This document shows, in pieces, positions 23,964-35,565 of a stretch of DNA of 64,000 bases. The stretch is from Diaporthe sp. PMI_573 (taxonomy: Eukaryota; Ascomycota; Sordariomycetes; Diaporthales; Diaporthaceae): assembly GCA_021399435.1 (NCBI GenBank), contig JAJTUP010000022.1:1-64000 (forward strand), in the 5' to 3' direction. Within the stretch, counting starts at the first letter, position 1. Every line of letters starts with the position of its first letter. The notes under the pieces were generated by a model that searched no databases, had not been told where the DNA came from, and saw nothing but the letters and a program-made list of their open reading frames with translations. The translations under genes and the position numbers were made by a program.

Positions 23964-24115
23964 ATGATGAGACTGGGACTTGAACCCAGGAGGATTGCTC
24001 CACCAGGAATAATTGTTAAGTTAACCTTAACCTGGCGCCATAACCTGAAACGGATTAGTACAAGTGTCATGATCAGCAATGGGAAGGTTGCAGCTTACCA
24101 ACTCGGCCATCTCAC
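23964..24115 (-). tRNA. tRNA-Leu(AAG) with anticodon intron and a D-loop insertion
   Basis: Class II tRNA on the minus strand. Acceptor GGTGAGA (24109-24115) pairs with TCTCATC (one G-U), discriminator A at 23964. T-arm CTGGG/CCCAG with loop TTCAAGT. Short GGA/TCC variable arm. Anticodon stem CCAGG/CCTGG (24030-24034 and 24002-24006). The 23 nt between the stems are a 7-nt loop with anticodon AAG plus a 16-nt intron after position 37, whose CTTAA can pair with the anticodon. The D-arm is split by 54 nt (24044-24097): GTAAGC donor, TACTAAT near its 3' end, TTTCAG acceptor. Removing it joins TGGCCGAGTTG to GTTATGGCG, a standard D-arm with a GCC/GGC stem. A-box TGGCCGAGTTGG and B-box GGTTCAAGTCC are intact. 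Whether the D-loop segment is spliced is unknown; otherwise this is a pseudogene. Confidence 0.85.
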
Positions 24116-24639
24116 CAACTTTGATGAATAGCTTTGACAATCCTACCCTATAATAGCTCAAAGAAACACCCCACCCTGTTCAAGTTGTCACACTGAGTCT
24201 TGAACAGCTTTCATCGACGTAAGGACGCTATCACCTATTTATCATAAACAGCAAGCCGTGTTGGAGCGCATGGGCCCTTATGTAATATGTGTACCGTCGA
24301 CCAGACGCGCGTAATGGCACTGTTCTAATTCAATTTCGTCTCTCCGGCTTCTATCCGGACCCACCCCAGGTTGCCCTACGTGGTGCTGTTCCTATCTCAG
24401 ACTATTCACCTCCCGGGTCTCTGTGTCGTGACGATGAAGAACTCCAGAGATGCAATCAATTCAGAGCTTCAGGTGGCGAGACTTTCCATAGCGCCGAAAT
24501 AAAGATCTCAAGCAAATAAACTCAAAGGTTTGCCTGATCCTACATCGTGATGATGACACATGACTTGACTTAGGACTGAGTAGAGTGTCTTGCGTTACCT
24601 CACGGATATTCGGTAAGCCGTCATGTTTACGAACAAACC
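24116..24639. other. intergenic, 5' flank of the tRNA gene
   Basis: No gene seen. Mixed composition without clear repeats. Confidence 0.5.
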
Positions 24640-25015
24640 AACGGGGGGTCATTCTGCTGAATGTTGCCCCAGTGGAGGTTATCCCCGAGGAGCTTTCCCC
24701 CGAGGCGGTTATCCCGAGGGAGGTCATCCCAGGAAAGGTCCCCCGGAGTTCATCTCACAGGAGGCTATCCACCTGGAGGTAACACTATTGCGTTACTACA
24801 CTGCCAGTGAATGCTGTCCCACTGGAGTTCTCCTGTAGAATTCTATCCCGAAAAAAGATCATCGCAAAGGGGGTAGATCCAATGGGCGCTATCATATCGG
24901 AAACCATCCTACTGGGGTCTCTCCCACAGGAGGCTTTCTCACGTGTAGCTGTCCCACTGTGAGTTGTCCCAGTGTGAAATTTCCATCAGAGGCTATTCGA
25001 CTGGATGTTGTCCTC
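24640..25015. repeat. decayed 15-16 bp minisatellite
   Basis: About 20 imperfect units built on a core like GGAGGTTATCCC / CACTGGAGG recur every 14-17 bp, for example GTGGAGGTTATCCCC, GAGGCGGTTATCCCG, GAGGGAGGTCATCCC, ACAGGAGGCTATCC and CACTGTGAGTTGTCCC. Spacing and sequence drift increase toward 25000, and there are short interruptions near 24785-24810 and 24840-24900. Both strands give short repeat peptides in several frames, but none is a plausible complete gene. Confidence 0.6.
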
Positions 25016-27149
25016 CTGAAAAGTGATATGTTATGTTCACACTCAAGTATATGAAAGCCTGGAAGTGGTCTATCAGAGACCAGATTATATCAGCAAAACA
25101 AAGTCATCATTGCGAACGGTAGGCACATGGATGACCCATACGGAGCAACACACAGAGCACCTGAAATGCAGGCCAACCACTGTGCTCAGGTGTGAAGCCT
25201 CAACTGTGGGACGCCACCTTGTGACTTGACTGCATAACCGCCCACATCCTGGCAATGCCGCCTCTTGCCGGTAGGTATCTCTCTCTCTTCAAGGTTTTTA
25301 CCGTCATGTACACTGTACTTGGGGCCCGAGCCGACCTTGGCGCGCGCGACATATCCGTACAGTACACAAGAGAGAGGAATAAAAGCACAGGCCACAGAGA
25401 TGCCCGACTCTCCCGCCTACCCACTGGGTCCCTGATGATCCCTCGTCGATCCTGACTAATTACCACGAGCCCCCAAGCCTCAGACCCTTCCGTCCTCTCG
25501 CGGCTGAGAGGATCCCCAGAGGAGACACTACTCGGCAACACGCCAAGTAAATGCGGCGCTCGAAGAAAAGAAACAGGAGAATCGCCACACCAACGACCTT
25601 GCGTGCGTGTTGACGTGGCCGCGGAAAAGGGTGGGGGGGGGGGGAGGATGGGAATGGACTGGCAGACAATAGGGGGCACATGCTATAAACACAAGTATCG
25701 ACACCAGGTTATGACTCGCAGCCACTCAACGCGTGACCAGGACCTGCTTGCTCTGGGGGGCAGTACCCATTCATCCCCGCGATGTCGTGCATGCTGGGGG
25801 CGCGCGCGTGTCGGCAAAGGCCTGCACGTGTCATTGGAGCTGACATAGTTCTTTCTTGCTTCCTTCTTCAAGCACCGTGCCTGCGGCGGGCGGGGGCTGC
25901 CTGGCCGTCGCTATGGGGGGCGAACAAGTCGAAGCGACCCCCAGAAATAACAACAGGACGTCATGTGCATTACTAAGTGCACACATGTCCACCCAGCCGC
26001 CCACAAGAGATTCGCGTCCGGGGGTGGGTGCGAAACTTCCGGGGGAGGAGCCCAGCTACTCGCTGGGGTTTCCTCCGAGAAAGCTCCAGGACATCGCCAA
26101 GGAAGTCGGGGGGGGGTTGTGGCCAAGAGAAACAGGCAGAGGTCGGGGTTTGGTTCTCTGCTTGCTTGCTTGCTTGCTTACTTGCTTACTTGCTTACCTA
26201 CCAGTAACCGTGCAAAGCGGGCCTGGAGGCCGTGGGCACCAAGGTTTTACAAAGGACATGGTCATGGGTCAGGAAAGAACAACGCTCTCTCTGCCCCCGA
26301 GCCTCTTCTCACACGATAGCATCCCACGTGCTTGAACGAGAGGGAGCGTTCTGAGTCGTCAAGGCATGCGAGACCTTCATGATCCTGGGATGGGCCTTGG
26401 TTTGTTGAGGATATACAATCGATTCCAAGCACTGAGTTTGGTCCTCGAGCAGGGGACGGGTGGGCTTGAGGCTGGGGGGGGGGGCTGGCGGCAAGCGATG
26501 GTGGCCATCTGAACAATGAGCCCACTGTGAGCCTCGCTGAAGCTGGGGAAAGCTTGGTCCGGAGGCGCAGCTCAGCAGCGACACTTGGTGTCTGAGAAGT
26601 CTACCCACGATTGATGCTCAAGCTGGCGTGCCTGAATGGCTGGATCGTTTGCTGGTAGCAACGCCCTTTCGACTGGCCTCCCGTTGCAGCTAGGGAGGCG
26701 TTTTGTTTTCTGGCATCAGGGCGGTCCAGACGGATCCCTATTTTAGTAGCAGACGGCATTAAATCGGGGACAACTGGTGTAAGAAGCGCATTACTGCGGT
26801 CATGTTGGATTGTTGGTACAAATCGGCCGTCCCTTTTGGGTTGCCGCCCTCAAACATTCTCCCATCATCCCTCGCAGGTATATAATACAAAAATGTTGGA
26901 AAATTTTGGTGGTATCATAAATACTGAACCAAATGCATCTCATGCTCCGGTTGCACCCATGACATGATCGCCTAAAATGCCCCCAAAGAAAACGCCAGGA
27001 AATACAGGGACTTGCCAAGTTGTGAAATTGCTGAGTGATGGAGGACTCCATGAGGCCTTGATGATGCCGCTGAATGGCCAAAACGGCGAACCTGGTGAAC
27101 CTGACATGACCCAAGTGCTGTGGTATGCGTGGTGCTGCGCGAACGTCGT
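25016..27149. other. gene-poor, G-rich intergenic region
   Basis: Many overlapping short open frames on both strands but no domain or consistent splice model. Features are G runs near 25630, 26108 and 26476, and the CTTG/CTTA microsatellite at 26160-26197. The right end is the 3' flank of the transcription-factor gene. Confidence 0.5.
26160..26197. repeat. (CTTG/CTTA)n microsatellite
   Basis: Nine or so tandem 4-bp units, first CTTG then mixed CTTA/CTTG. Confidence 0.8.
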
Positions 27150-30100
27150 CTATCTGCGTTTCGTCAAAGGAAGCCCAGTGGCATCGTAGTCCCATCCTCG
27201 CTTCAACCCGCCCTCGTAGACACTGGCCACAGAGTCCTGCCACATGGCAGGAGTCACAAATGTCTGCACAGGCGCAGACGAGTATTGCTGGCTGGGCGAA
27301 ATCTGGGAAGCTGCTGCGGCGGCAGCAACCGAAGGCACGGTGGCGTGCACGTGTTGGATATCCTGAATCGAAGGAATCTCCGTGGCACCTGAATTTGGAA
27401 TACTTAGAGAGCTATTGGGAGGTGGAGCACCAGTCACTACTGGTGCCGACTGGGCTGACGGCGTACCGAATGAGTTGTTCCATTGACTGTGAAGGGATTG
27501 TCAGTTTCGTCCTCGCAATACCGACAAGACCTAGACGATGTTATACTGACTCAAATATTCTCGAGGGATTCCACCCAGATCCCCCGTCCGAAGTCATCGG
27601 CATGGATGATTGCATCGAAGGTGCTTGCGATGAGCTGGCCTGGCTGCCAGAGATCATGGGCAACTGTAGACCCGCAGGAGAGTCACTCTTCATGTCCATA
27701 GGACCCGCCGAGATTGGAGGCGTGATTGGGTGCTGCCCGGGGTAACTGACTTGAGAATGCTGCACGGCGCCCTGGGTGTCAATCGTCTGGTGGTGGTGGT
27801 CCATCGATCCGCGAGGGATAGATGGTCTGTAGTTATTCGGGTTGAGCCGTGGCGGAGTCTGGCGTGTGGTCGAGTGCGGGCTGCCGTACGGGAAACTGGG
27901 CTTTAACACGAAAGGCTTCCTTGTATCGGCAGAGAAAGCCTCTCGGATGGAGTCTATCTGCTTCTGCACGTCGGGCATTGGCCACGCGTGCATGACCTTT
28001 TCCAGCACCCTCATGTGCCTTGTGAAGTACTCACGGGCATCAGAGTTCAAGTCTGGATCTGGAGAAGTGAGGGAGACCTAGAGCTTGTCAGGTGACTAGA
28101 GGCGTCGAGCACGGGGAAGCGAGACTTACAAGATGCAGCACGATGCATGACATTATGCAGTAGAGAGAGAAGTTGATGCCTCTCTGCATGCACTGTAGCC
28201 CGTGGAGGCCGAAGGATTGCAGGGTAGCCTCCTGTAGCCTGCAGATTGTCTTCGCAGAGTTGTAGCAGAGCAGCATGTGGTGTTTCCATTGGCCATCCAT
28301 GCTGGTCGGCTCCAGGTGCGTCAGTTGCGGGCGGTGCAACAGTATGATGCTGAGGTGGTAGTAGGAGTGCAGGTTGCCTATGAACGCCGAAGATAACCAT
28401 GGCGCAGAGCCATCAGGAGGGTAGTTGACTGATAGGTCCGCAGGGAGCTCGTCCATCCAGGCGGTCGCGTTGGGGTTGAGCTGAACGAATTCGGGATCGC
28501 AGCCCCAGTCTTTGTGCTTGTGGATGCGCGAATAGACTCTGTTCATTCGCGCGATGTTGCGAACAACACGAGCCAAGTATGTAAAGTTTCGAGCGACCTG
28601 GTAATCCTGATCGTCGCCCCCTGCTAGTGGGCGTGGGAGCCCGAAGTCAACTGAGTCGAGATCTACCGACAGATCCGTGCGACCTGTTTTTGAATGTAAG
28701 TGGGACTGCAGTCAACCTTTCTGGAACAGGCCAACGTACCTTGGGCGGACCCTATCATGGTCTCGCAGACAAAAACCGTCTGCCAAACCCGGCTCTTCAG
28801 TGCACAATCGGCTGCAGAGGAGTCACAAGAACGGCCTGCTTTGTGATCCTCAAAATGCTCATCGAGCCCGAGCTCTTTGCCCATCTGGACGCATTGAACG
28901 ATGCTCATCCACGAACGGTAGAAATAGCCACGTCTCGGAGCCGCCTCTCGTGCTTTCAGAATCAACAGCAGCGCCTGAATCGTGCTCAGTCTAGGCGTGT
29001 CCATGAAGGAATCGGCATGTCCTAGTGGGTGTCAGTGCTCGGGGCGCGGGGAAAAAAAGGACGAATGTCGGCACGGTGCGTACTTGTTGCCAAAGCGAGC
29101 CATTGCTGTCCTTCACCTGGCTCGTCCGCAATTCTTCCAGCCAAAGCAAACACGGCTTCCAAGACCAAGGGAGAGATCGAGTCCCTGTTCGTCTGCCACT
29201 GTCGATAGAAAGTCGACCTGTCGAGAACGGGTACGTAAGGGTGGATGTTGCTGAAGAAAAGGTCGAAATAGTGCAGAGCTGTCTCCTCGTCCGGCATGAG
29301 CTCTGGCGGTATCCTGACTTTGAGCCCCGGCCCAGAGACGAGTGGTGGCAGCGACGTCTTGTAGTCCTCATCTTCTGGAAGGAGAGGCTCTTCATCCGCC
29401 AGTCCCTTAAGCCTGAGTCTGTGGCTCAAGTACGGCGCTTCGCTGGCATTAGAAGCAGTTCAATGGACAGAAAACGGGCTTGTTGCTCGAAGACTCACCT
29501 GTGCCTGCGTCATTCAGCTTCAAGGTGCCGAGTATCTCTGACAGATCCTGCTGCCCGTACTGATCCTGGTTGTAAACATCCGGAGGAGATTCGGGACGTG
29601 TCGCTTGCTGCATGGGTGGCGTGGGGAATATGTTGGGCTGCTGCGCCTGTTGCGACTGCGCCTGTGCGTAAGAGTGATCAACCACGCCCACAGGAGCAGG
29701 CACGGTAGTATAATGCATACCGTGCTGCGGTGAGTGGTCCGGATACTGCATCGGCTGGTAAAGCCCCGACTGCTCGGAGTAGCTCCCTCTATTCGGGGCG
29801 TACATGGACGAGGACATGGAAGAAGACATGGGCGACGGGTTGGGAGCGCCAGGCATGAGGTGAGGAGGATGCATTGGCATCTGCTGTCGAAAATCCTGGA
29901 CTCCAAGTGTCTCGTACTCGGGGCGAGTGGGCTCGAAGACCTGAGGTTCTGTTGCGCCATCGTAACCGTTGGGCCGGACGCAGTGAAGCTTCAAACGGAT
30001 GCAAGCGGAGCACGGCCATGTGTTGGTGGTCGCGGCATCGCACTTTATCTTTCTTCTTCGGCAGCCCTCACAGGCTCTCATGACTGGAACAAGCAGTTAG

Positions 30101-30394
30101 CATCGGGCGTGGTGCGGAACAACGGGCGCGGCCTGTTCATTCAATTGGGCGTTCTGGGCCAGATTCCATACCCTTGAGTCGTTTGTGACGATTATGCTCA
30201 TCCACGAAGACATAATCTGGAATCAGACAATGTTAACAATCGCAGCACACAAAAGGCAGGCCTCGAGGGTCGAAGGCGATAGGAAGCGCACTCTTTTGGG
30301 TTTCCCTTGGCTGGTATGGCTGGGGCGCGAAGCTGAAGTTGGTCATCTGGGAGCTTTGCGGGAGCAGCCGCCGAGCTGATGGGTCGCCCGACAT
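27150..30394 (-). CDS. Zn2Cys6 fungal transcription factor (possible CLR-1/ClrA type)
   Basis: Predicted 928-residue nuclear regulator from eight exons: 30394-30292, 30216-30172, 30083-29499, 29437-29084, 29021-28740, 28683-28130, 28077-27551 and 27486-27150. All joins stay in frame. A basic lead-in (VDEHNRHKRLK, residues 39-49) precedes the zinc cluster, whose six cysteines are at 54, 57, 64, 74, 77 and 84 (C-x2-C-x6-C-x9-C-x2-C-x6-C). A Gln/Pro/Met-rich linker follows to about 240. The fungal_trans middle homology region covers roughly 290-560 (FDLFFSNIHPYVPVLDR; RLSTIQALLLILKARE). The tail is Ser/Pro/Gln-rich. The exon 4 acceptor is AAG rather than CAG/TAG, the only choice that keeps frame. 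From memory the layout resembles cellulolytic regulators of the CLR-1/ClrA or XlnR-annotated groups, but I cannot confirm orthology. An in-frame ATG at 30523 is an alternative start. Confidence 0.88.
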
Positions 30395-30580
30395 GGTGGT
30401 GACAGAATGGCTGGTCCTGAAAGAAAACCGACTGTGCCCAGGTAAAGGCCAATGCTTCGGTGGCCTGCTGCTGGTATCGTTTGCGAGGTCTTTGTTGAGT
30501 TTCTCAACGAGTTGATAGGTCAAGGTAGGAAAGGCGTGAGGGTGTCGAAGGAGGCTCTCGTTCGTTGTCTTAAGTGGTTG

Positions 30581-30625
30581 GTGTGTGCGGTGCGGTGCGG
30601 TGCAGTGCGGTAGGGTGCGGTGTAG
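30581..30625. repeat. GTGCG/GTGCGGT tandem tract
   Basis: Imperfect tandem of GTGCGGTGCGGTGCAGTGCG type, 190 bp upstream of the regulator's start. Confidence 0.7.
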
Positions 30626-31790
30626 TAACGGTTCGGCACACAGCGGTAGGTTGCTACGTTCTACGAGACAAGACAGGTGACAGGTGACAGGTGCACGCAG
30701 CTTGAGCTCGAAACCACATCCGGAGAGGTCGGTTCGGCCTGGATATGTTTCTGTTTTTGAAAAGGCGTCCCTTCAGCTCCTTTCCAGATGTCGAGAGTGT
30801 GGTCGGGAGGGCCGTTTTGTCCAAAGACGCGGGTGAGGGCGATAGAGTTTGAAGACCAGGAGGGACATGGACATGTACGCATGTAGTAGCGATTGCTGTG
30901 TAGGACAGGCAGGGAGAAAGGGCCTGGTGAACCTCTTTGGGACTTTGGGATGGCAGGGAACATGCAGGCAGGCCAAGGTCCCGGCACAGAGCTATGTAAG
31001 TACTGGTTGCCGTTCTGGAGTACAGGTTGCATTACAATACTCGAGACATGGAGGGGAAGGCGAGGCGAGTCCAGGGGTATGGGTATGGGCCAGGGGCCGG
31101 AGCCGGGACCACGACCAGGGACTGGGGACTGGGCATGGAACTGGGGCCTGGGAAGCAGGAAAAAGGTGGGCTCGAGGTTGGGGGGGTAGGGGGTGTGAGA
31201 GGGGGCGTGGCTGTTGGTGTTGAGAGGTGAGGTTGGCGGCTTGCTGCCGGTGGAAGAAGAAGAACAGAGACAAGGGTTGGGGCTAACGATAGAACAACGT
31301 CTGAGCACCTTGGTTGCTCAGCCTGGCCACGATATGATGATGTGCAGCCTGGCCTGTGTATGAGCAGGTGGAGGCAGCTGGAAGATGGGAGGGACAGCCG
31401 GGTGTCCCGCGTGCGAGCGAGCGTGGAAGCGAGCTCAAGTGGGCGATGCGTGTGAGAGCAGAGTACAGTGGTACTGTACCAGTAGTACGTGCGTGTGTTG
31501 CCGCGTTTCTGCGTCCCTGTCCGGCTGGCTGGCAGCCTGTCAACCAGTCAGTTAGTCAGTCAGTCATTCATTCAATTTGTCTGTCTGTAGGTGTGCCCGG
31601 CAAGGGCTCCACGAGGCAAGATGAGTAGTGCAGGCAGGGCAGGGCAGGGCATGATCCATCATTAGGGCGCATTGACGTGTGTACCTGGTCTCCGCCTCTG
31701 CTCAGATATTGTGGCTGACGGCGTCGATGAGCTCCATCCAGAAGTAAAAGCACCTGCACCACACACCCCCCTGGTGGTTTGTGCGGGTGC

Positions 31791-31895
31791 CGTGGGTGTG
31801 TGGGTTGGGCAAGGTTGGTGTGTGCGTGTGTTGCGTGGGTGGTGGCACTGGTGGGTGTGGGTGTGGGTGGGTGTGTGCTTGTGTGTCAGTGTGTG
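31791..31895. repeat. GT/GTGGG-rich low-complexity tract
   Basis: Roughly 100 bp dominated by GTGTGGG, GTGGGTGT and TGTGTG on the plus strand. Confidence 0.75.
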
Positions 31896-32736
31896 ATGTG
31901 CTGCTATGTGAGGTGTAGCGAGGTGCGAGGTGCGAGGGGACCCTCGATCCAGTTGATGAAGGGGCCTCTTTGGAGAAGACAAGAAACACCTGAAAAATGG
32001 AGGTGCGAGTGCCTCAAATCGGCAGACCCTTGTCACACAGACATGCAAGAGGGGAGCAGGCGAGGTGGAGATGGCCACAGCCCAGGCCCCTAGGGCTAAA
32101 GTAGAGAGGGCACTGGCCCTGAACTGTCGACACAGTAAAGGGGAGAAGGAAGGAAAAGAGCCACGCTAGCCTCGTGTGCTGCTAACCCGAAGAGGCTGCT
32201 GGTTGGCTTGCGCCTGCCGCCCAGGGCCCATGTGCTCTTCTTGCTTGTGACAGGAGTGCATCAACTTGGCAAGTGCTGACTGCCTGTGTGCGTCGGTGCT
32301 GCCCGGCCTGCCCAGCTCTTTTTTTGTTGCTGTTGTGTTTACTAGGTGATGCCTGGGTAGGTAGCCTATTCGCCTACTGTGTACGCATGCACATGTGGGC
32401 GGCAAAAAGAAGCAGGATCCAGCACCAAAATTGAAATCCTGGATGGGTGCGACTAGGAAAACATGAACACGCACGCGCCTGAGCCGACGCCTGCGCCGAC
32501 GCCCCCGCCCTCGCCGTCGCCGCCCACGCCTGTCCCTGCTTGAGGAGGACGAGTTGCCATCCTCTAGTCAATCACTCACGGCAGCATCCTGCGCTGACGA
32601 CTCGCCGGCGTCCTCATTGCCTCGAGCCGAGAATGTCCAATGCAACTGGGACTGGGACTCGACTGGCGTGTGGTCAGGCAGTTCGTGCTCTACCCGACCC
32701 GCTCTGCCGTTGCTCGTCGAGAAAAAAGAGCTCCAT

Positions 32737-32786
32737 GTACCGTACCGTGCTGTACCGTACCGTACACTACCGCACCGTACTGTACC
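32737..32786. repeat. GTACC(GTACC) tandem tract
   Basis: About nine imperfect copies of a 5-bp unit (GTACC with CGTAC/CTGTACC variants). Confidence 0.75.
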
Positions 32787-33548
32787 CATTTACTGTGGGT
32801 AGCTGGCTGCCGGTGGGGGCACTTCTCCAGTCAAGCACCCAGGAAAGCAGTCACAATACAGGATGGCACCCGTTGTCGGACCCAGCCAGAGAGCCCAGCC
32901 CTGGAACCATAGAAACTCTATCTGCACGTACGGTGGCACAACAGACTCGTGCTACGTGCAGTACATGCACGTCTGCACCTCGAGCCGACTTACCAACGGT
33001 ATCGTAAGCAGTCGATATCAGATCGCATATAGGGGCCACAGTCGACAAGCTCTCGTGTCAAATTTCCTAACCTTTCACCCTCGTTTCCCACGGGTCAACG
33101 TCTCCACGCCGGCCGCGGGTCCGGTCATCTGTCAGTTGTCAGTCGCCGCCGTTGGGTTTTCAACGCCCACTAGATTATCGACTTTTTAGTTCCTGCACAG
33201 GCAAACCCCCATCGCCAAGAAAACCAAGTTGGGGTCGACTGGATGAGACGCCCGCGTTGTCAGTGCAGAGGGCTAGGAACAGAGGGATATCCCAGGCTCC
33301 ATGGCTGCCACGACAAGGACTCGGGCCCTTTGGGCTTGCTGAAAGACCCAACGCCCCACGTACGTGAATACGACGAGCACAGTAAATGACCCATCAGCAC
33401 GAAGAGATTCGCAACACTCGTACGATTCTCCTCGAGGGCAAATCTGGTTTGTGTGTTCGTCCGGGGTCTCATCAGAAAGACAAGGGGCGGGACAGTGCCG
33501 TGGTGGAGGCATATGTGCTGCCGGTACTGTGACGGTTCACTGTATTGT

Positions 33549-33576
33549 ACCTGCACCTGCGCCTGCACCTGCACCA
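33549..33576. repeat. (CTGCAC)n-like tract
   Basis: Four to five copies of a 6-bp unit, CCTGCA with one CCTGCG. Confidence 0.7.
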
Positions 33577-35565
33577 GCAATGACGAGAAAAGGCTTGGTC
33601 TGGAGTAGACGCGCGCAAAGCTCAGACCCATGCGGCCCACCGTCCCACCGGCAGTATTTGTGGGGATACCCAAACAATGTGCGCTCGCTCGCTACTGTCT
33701 TCTATCTACTGCCATGTGGACGCTGGTGGATCAGGACTCGAGAGTCGAAGGCACGCAGTACACCCTGCCGTGCTGCTATGATACCAGCGCGTTAATCACC
33801 GCAGTTCCGCGCTTCTCCCGGACAACGAGATGCAAGCGTGGCAGGGTCCCTAGGGCTTAAGCTGACTTCGGCATCGGTCTATTGTGTGGACGTGAATGTC
33901 TCCCAGGAGCAGTGTGAATTCTATGTTTCGATATGACGTCTGGTGGCCGGTACGTACCGTCATGGCTCGCGCCCGGTGTTCTGACCTATCTTGGCACGGC
34001 ACGACCGATTTCGTCTCATGTTTCCTGTAAGGTACCGGCATGGTCGACAAAGAAGGTTGACGCCCTCGTCACACGATCGATTTACATGTGCTGTGGACGG
34101 CCCGAGAGACGACCTGCCAGCTGGGCCACGACTCGGATTTGGGGAAGGGGACCCGGCGGGGGGTGTGCGGCGAGCTTGAGAAACGACGGGGACAGCACTA
34201 GAGCAAAACCAGCAGCCGTTGACGAACTATGTCGCCTGATTGCGTCAACTTTGAACTAGACAGTCTAAACCCAACGCAGCTCCACCGCTTGCACAGATGC
34301 CTCGGTACCTGCAGTTCGTCACCCCCAATACCTCACTACTGTGCATCAGGTACCGACCCGGCGCAACTTGCACCCTACCTGACCTGCCAGAGGGCACACC
34401 GCGCCAACAGGCCCATGCCGCTGACGAATCATGCCTATCTTGTCACTCGCAGCCAGACCTTTTCTTTGCCTCCCCCAAGGCCGGATACGACAAGGTAATC
34501 AATGAGAATGGTGTTCCCCACCTGTTTATCCCAGGCCTGGTATCCTTGATCCGGCCGCGTAGCTCATGATCGCCGACTCAGCGCGCGGCTGTTAGCGAAA
34601 GCCGTTATGAATCCTCGTTTTCGGATCACAACCGGCATGGTACCTGTCGGGCGGATCTCCGTGGATCCATCCGATATAGAGGCAGATCGTGGACTCGGCC
34701 GATGCTGACTCGGTTTGCTTCCCGGTGCGTCTTCACTTGGAGCCATTGCTGCCACAGCCCCTAATCATCGTCATCTCCCTCCTGTCGTCCTCCGGTACCC
34801 GAGGAACAGACACTCTGGTATTGGCCCTCGACGCGTTCAGCTCTAAGCTCTGTCATTTCGATACCCACCCGCCAAGATGAACACTCATCTTTTGATCAAG
34901 CTTTTTCGCGCTCACGAATCCAAAAGGAGGCATCAAATACGACTATTGGACTATAATAATGGTGACTATAGACGTTGTTCACCAGGGTCCGAATCCAGAT
35001 TTACTATGGGGAAGCTCACCCTGTGGCTGACTCCGCGCTGCCAGTAGCGCGATGCTCGCACTTGATCCTGGGCGTCGGGTCCCCGGGGCTGCGGCAGCTA
35101 GCAAATGCCGCCGAACAAGGTCAACGGGCGTCAAGCTCGAATCCATTGCACCTGTATTTGATCAGTCACAGAGCGGTGACCGAGTGTGGGCACTCAAGGC
35201 GCTTCTGTCTGTATCCCCCGGTACAGTACAGAATACCAATGACATGGCGCGATATGCTTTACACTATTATGTACGCAGCCTATTATGTTACCCACCCACA
35301 CTGGTGGATTTTCTCTGGGGGATCTGCCCTGAGCAGTGCTAGCCGAGATGACCCCCTCGACAAGCAACCCAGTGGCCCGGTCAATCCAGAGTCAGACCGC
35401 CCGCAACAGATACCAGGGTCTTTTGTTTTTGCGACCTACAGGTACGGTTGGTTGAACAACCCTTCCTGGGCGGGGAGTTGCAGTGCGTACAGATACCCGC
35501 AGCACCCTGTCGGTGTACTATGTACTGCACCAGCGTGATGCCCGGATGCTGGCGGACCGAGTGCG

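Larger units (their letters stand above)
30395..35565. other. gene-poor, low-complexity region upstream of the regulator
   Basis: No gene supported in 5.2 kb. It holds several simple-sequence tracts: GTGCG repeats (30581-30625), GTGTGGG-rich (31791-31895), GTACC repeats (32737-32786), CTGCAC repeats (33549-33576), and CCGACGC-rich sequence near 32480-32525. The side next to 30394 probably includes a long promoter and 5' leader for the transcription factor. Open frames here overlap on both strands and lack domains. Confidence 0.45.

Noticed and set aside
24585..24838. Short repeat peptides resembling pentapeptide or Gly/Pro repeats
   Set aside because: They come from the 14-17 bp minisatellite; unit length is irregular and frames break, so no gene is implied.
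25200..26608. Many 60-160 codon frames on both strands
   Set aside because: Mutually overlapping, Arg/Pro/Ser-rich products of G/C-rich low-complexity sequence, with no splice-consistent gene.
30661..31308. 215-codon minus-strand frame
   Set aside because: Low-complexity Pro/Ser/His-rich sequence opposite GGG-rich DNA, with no domain or start context.
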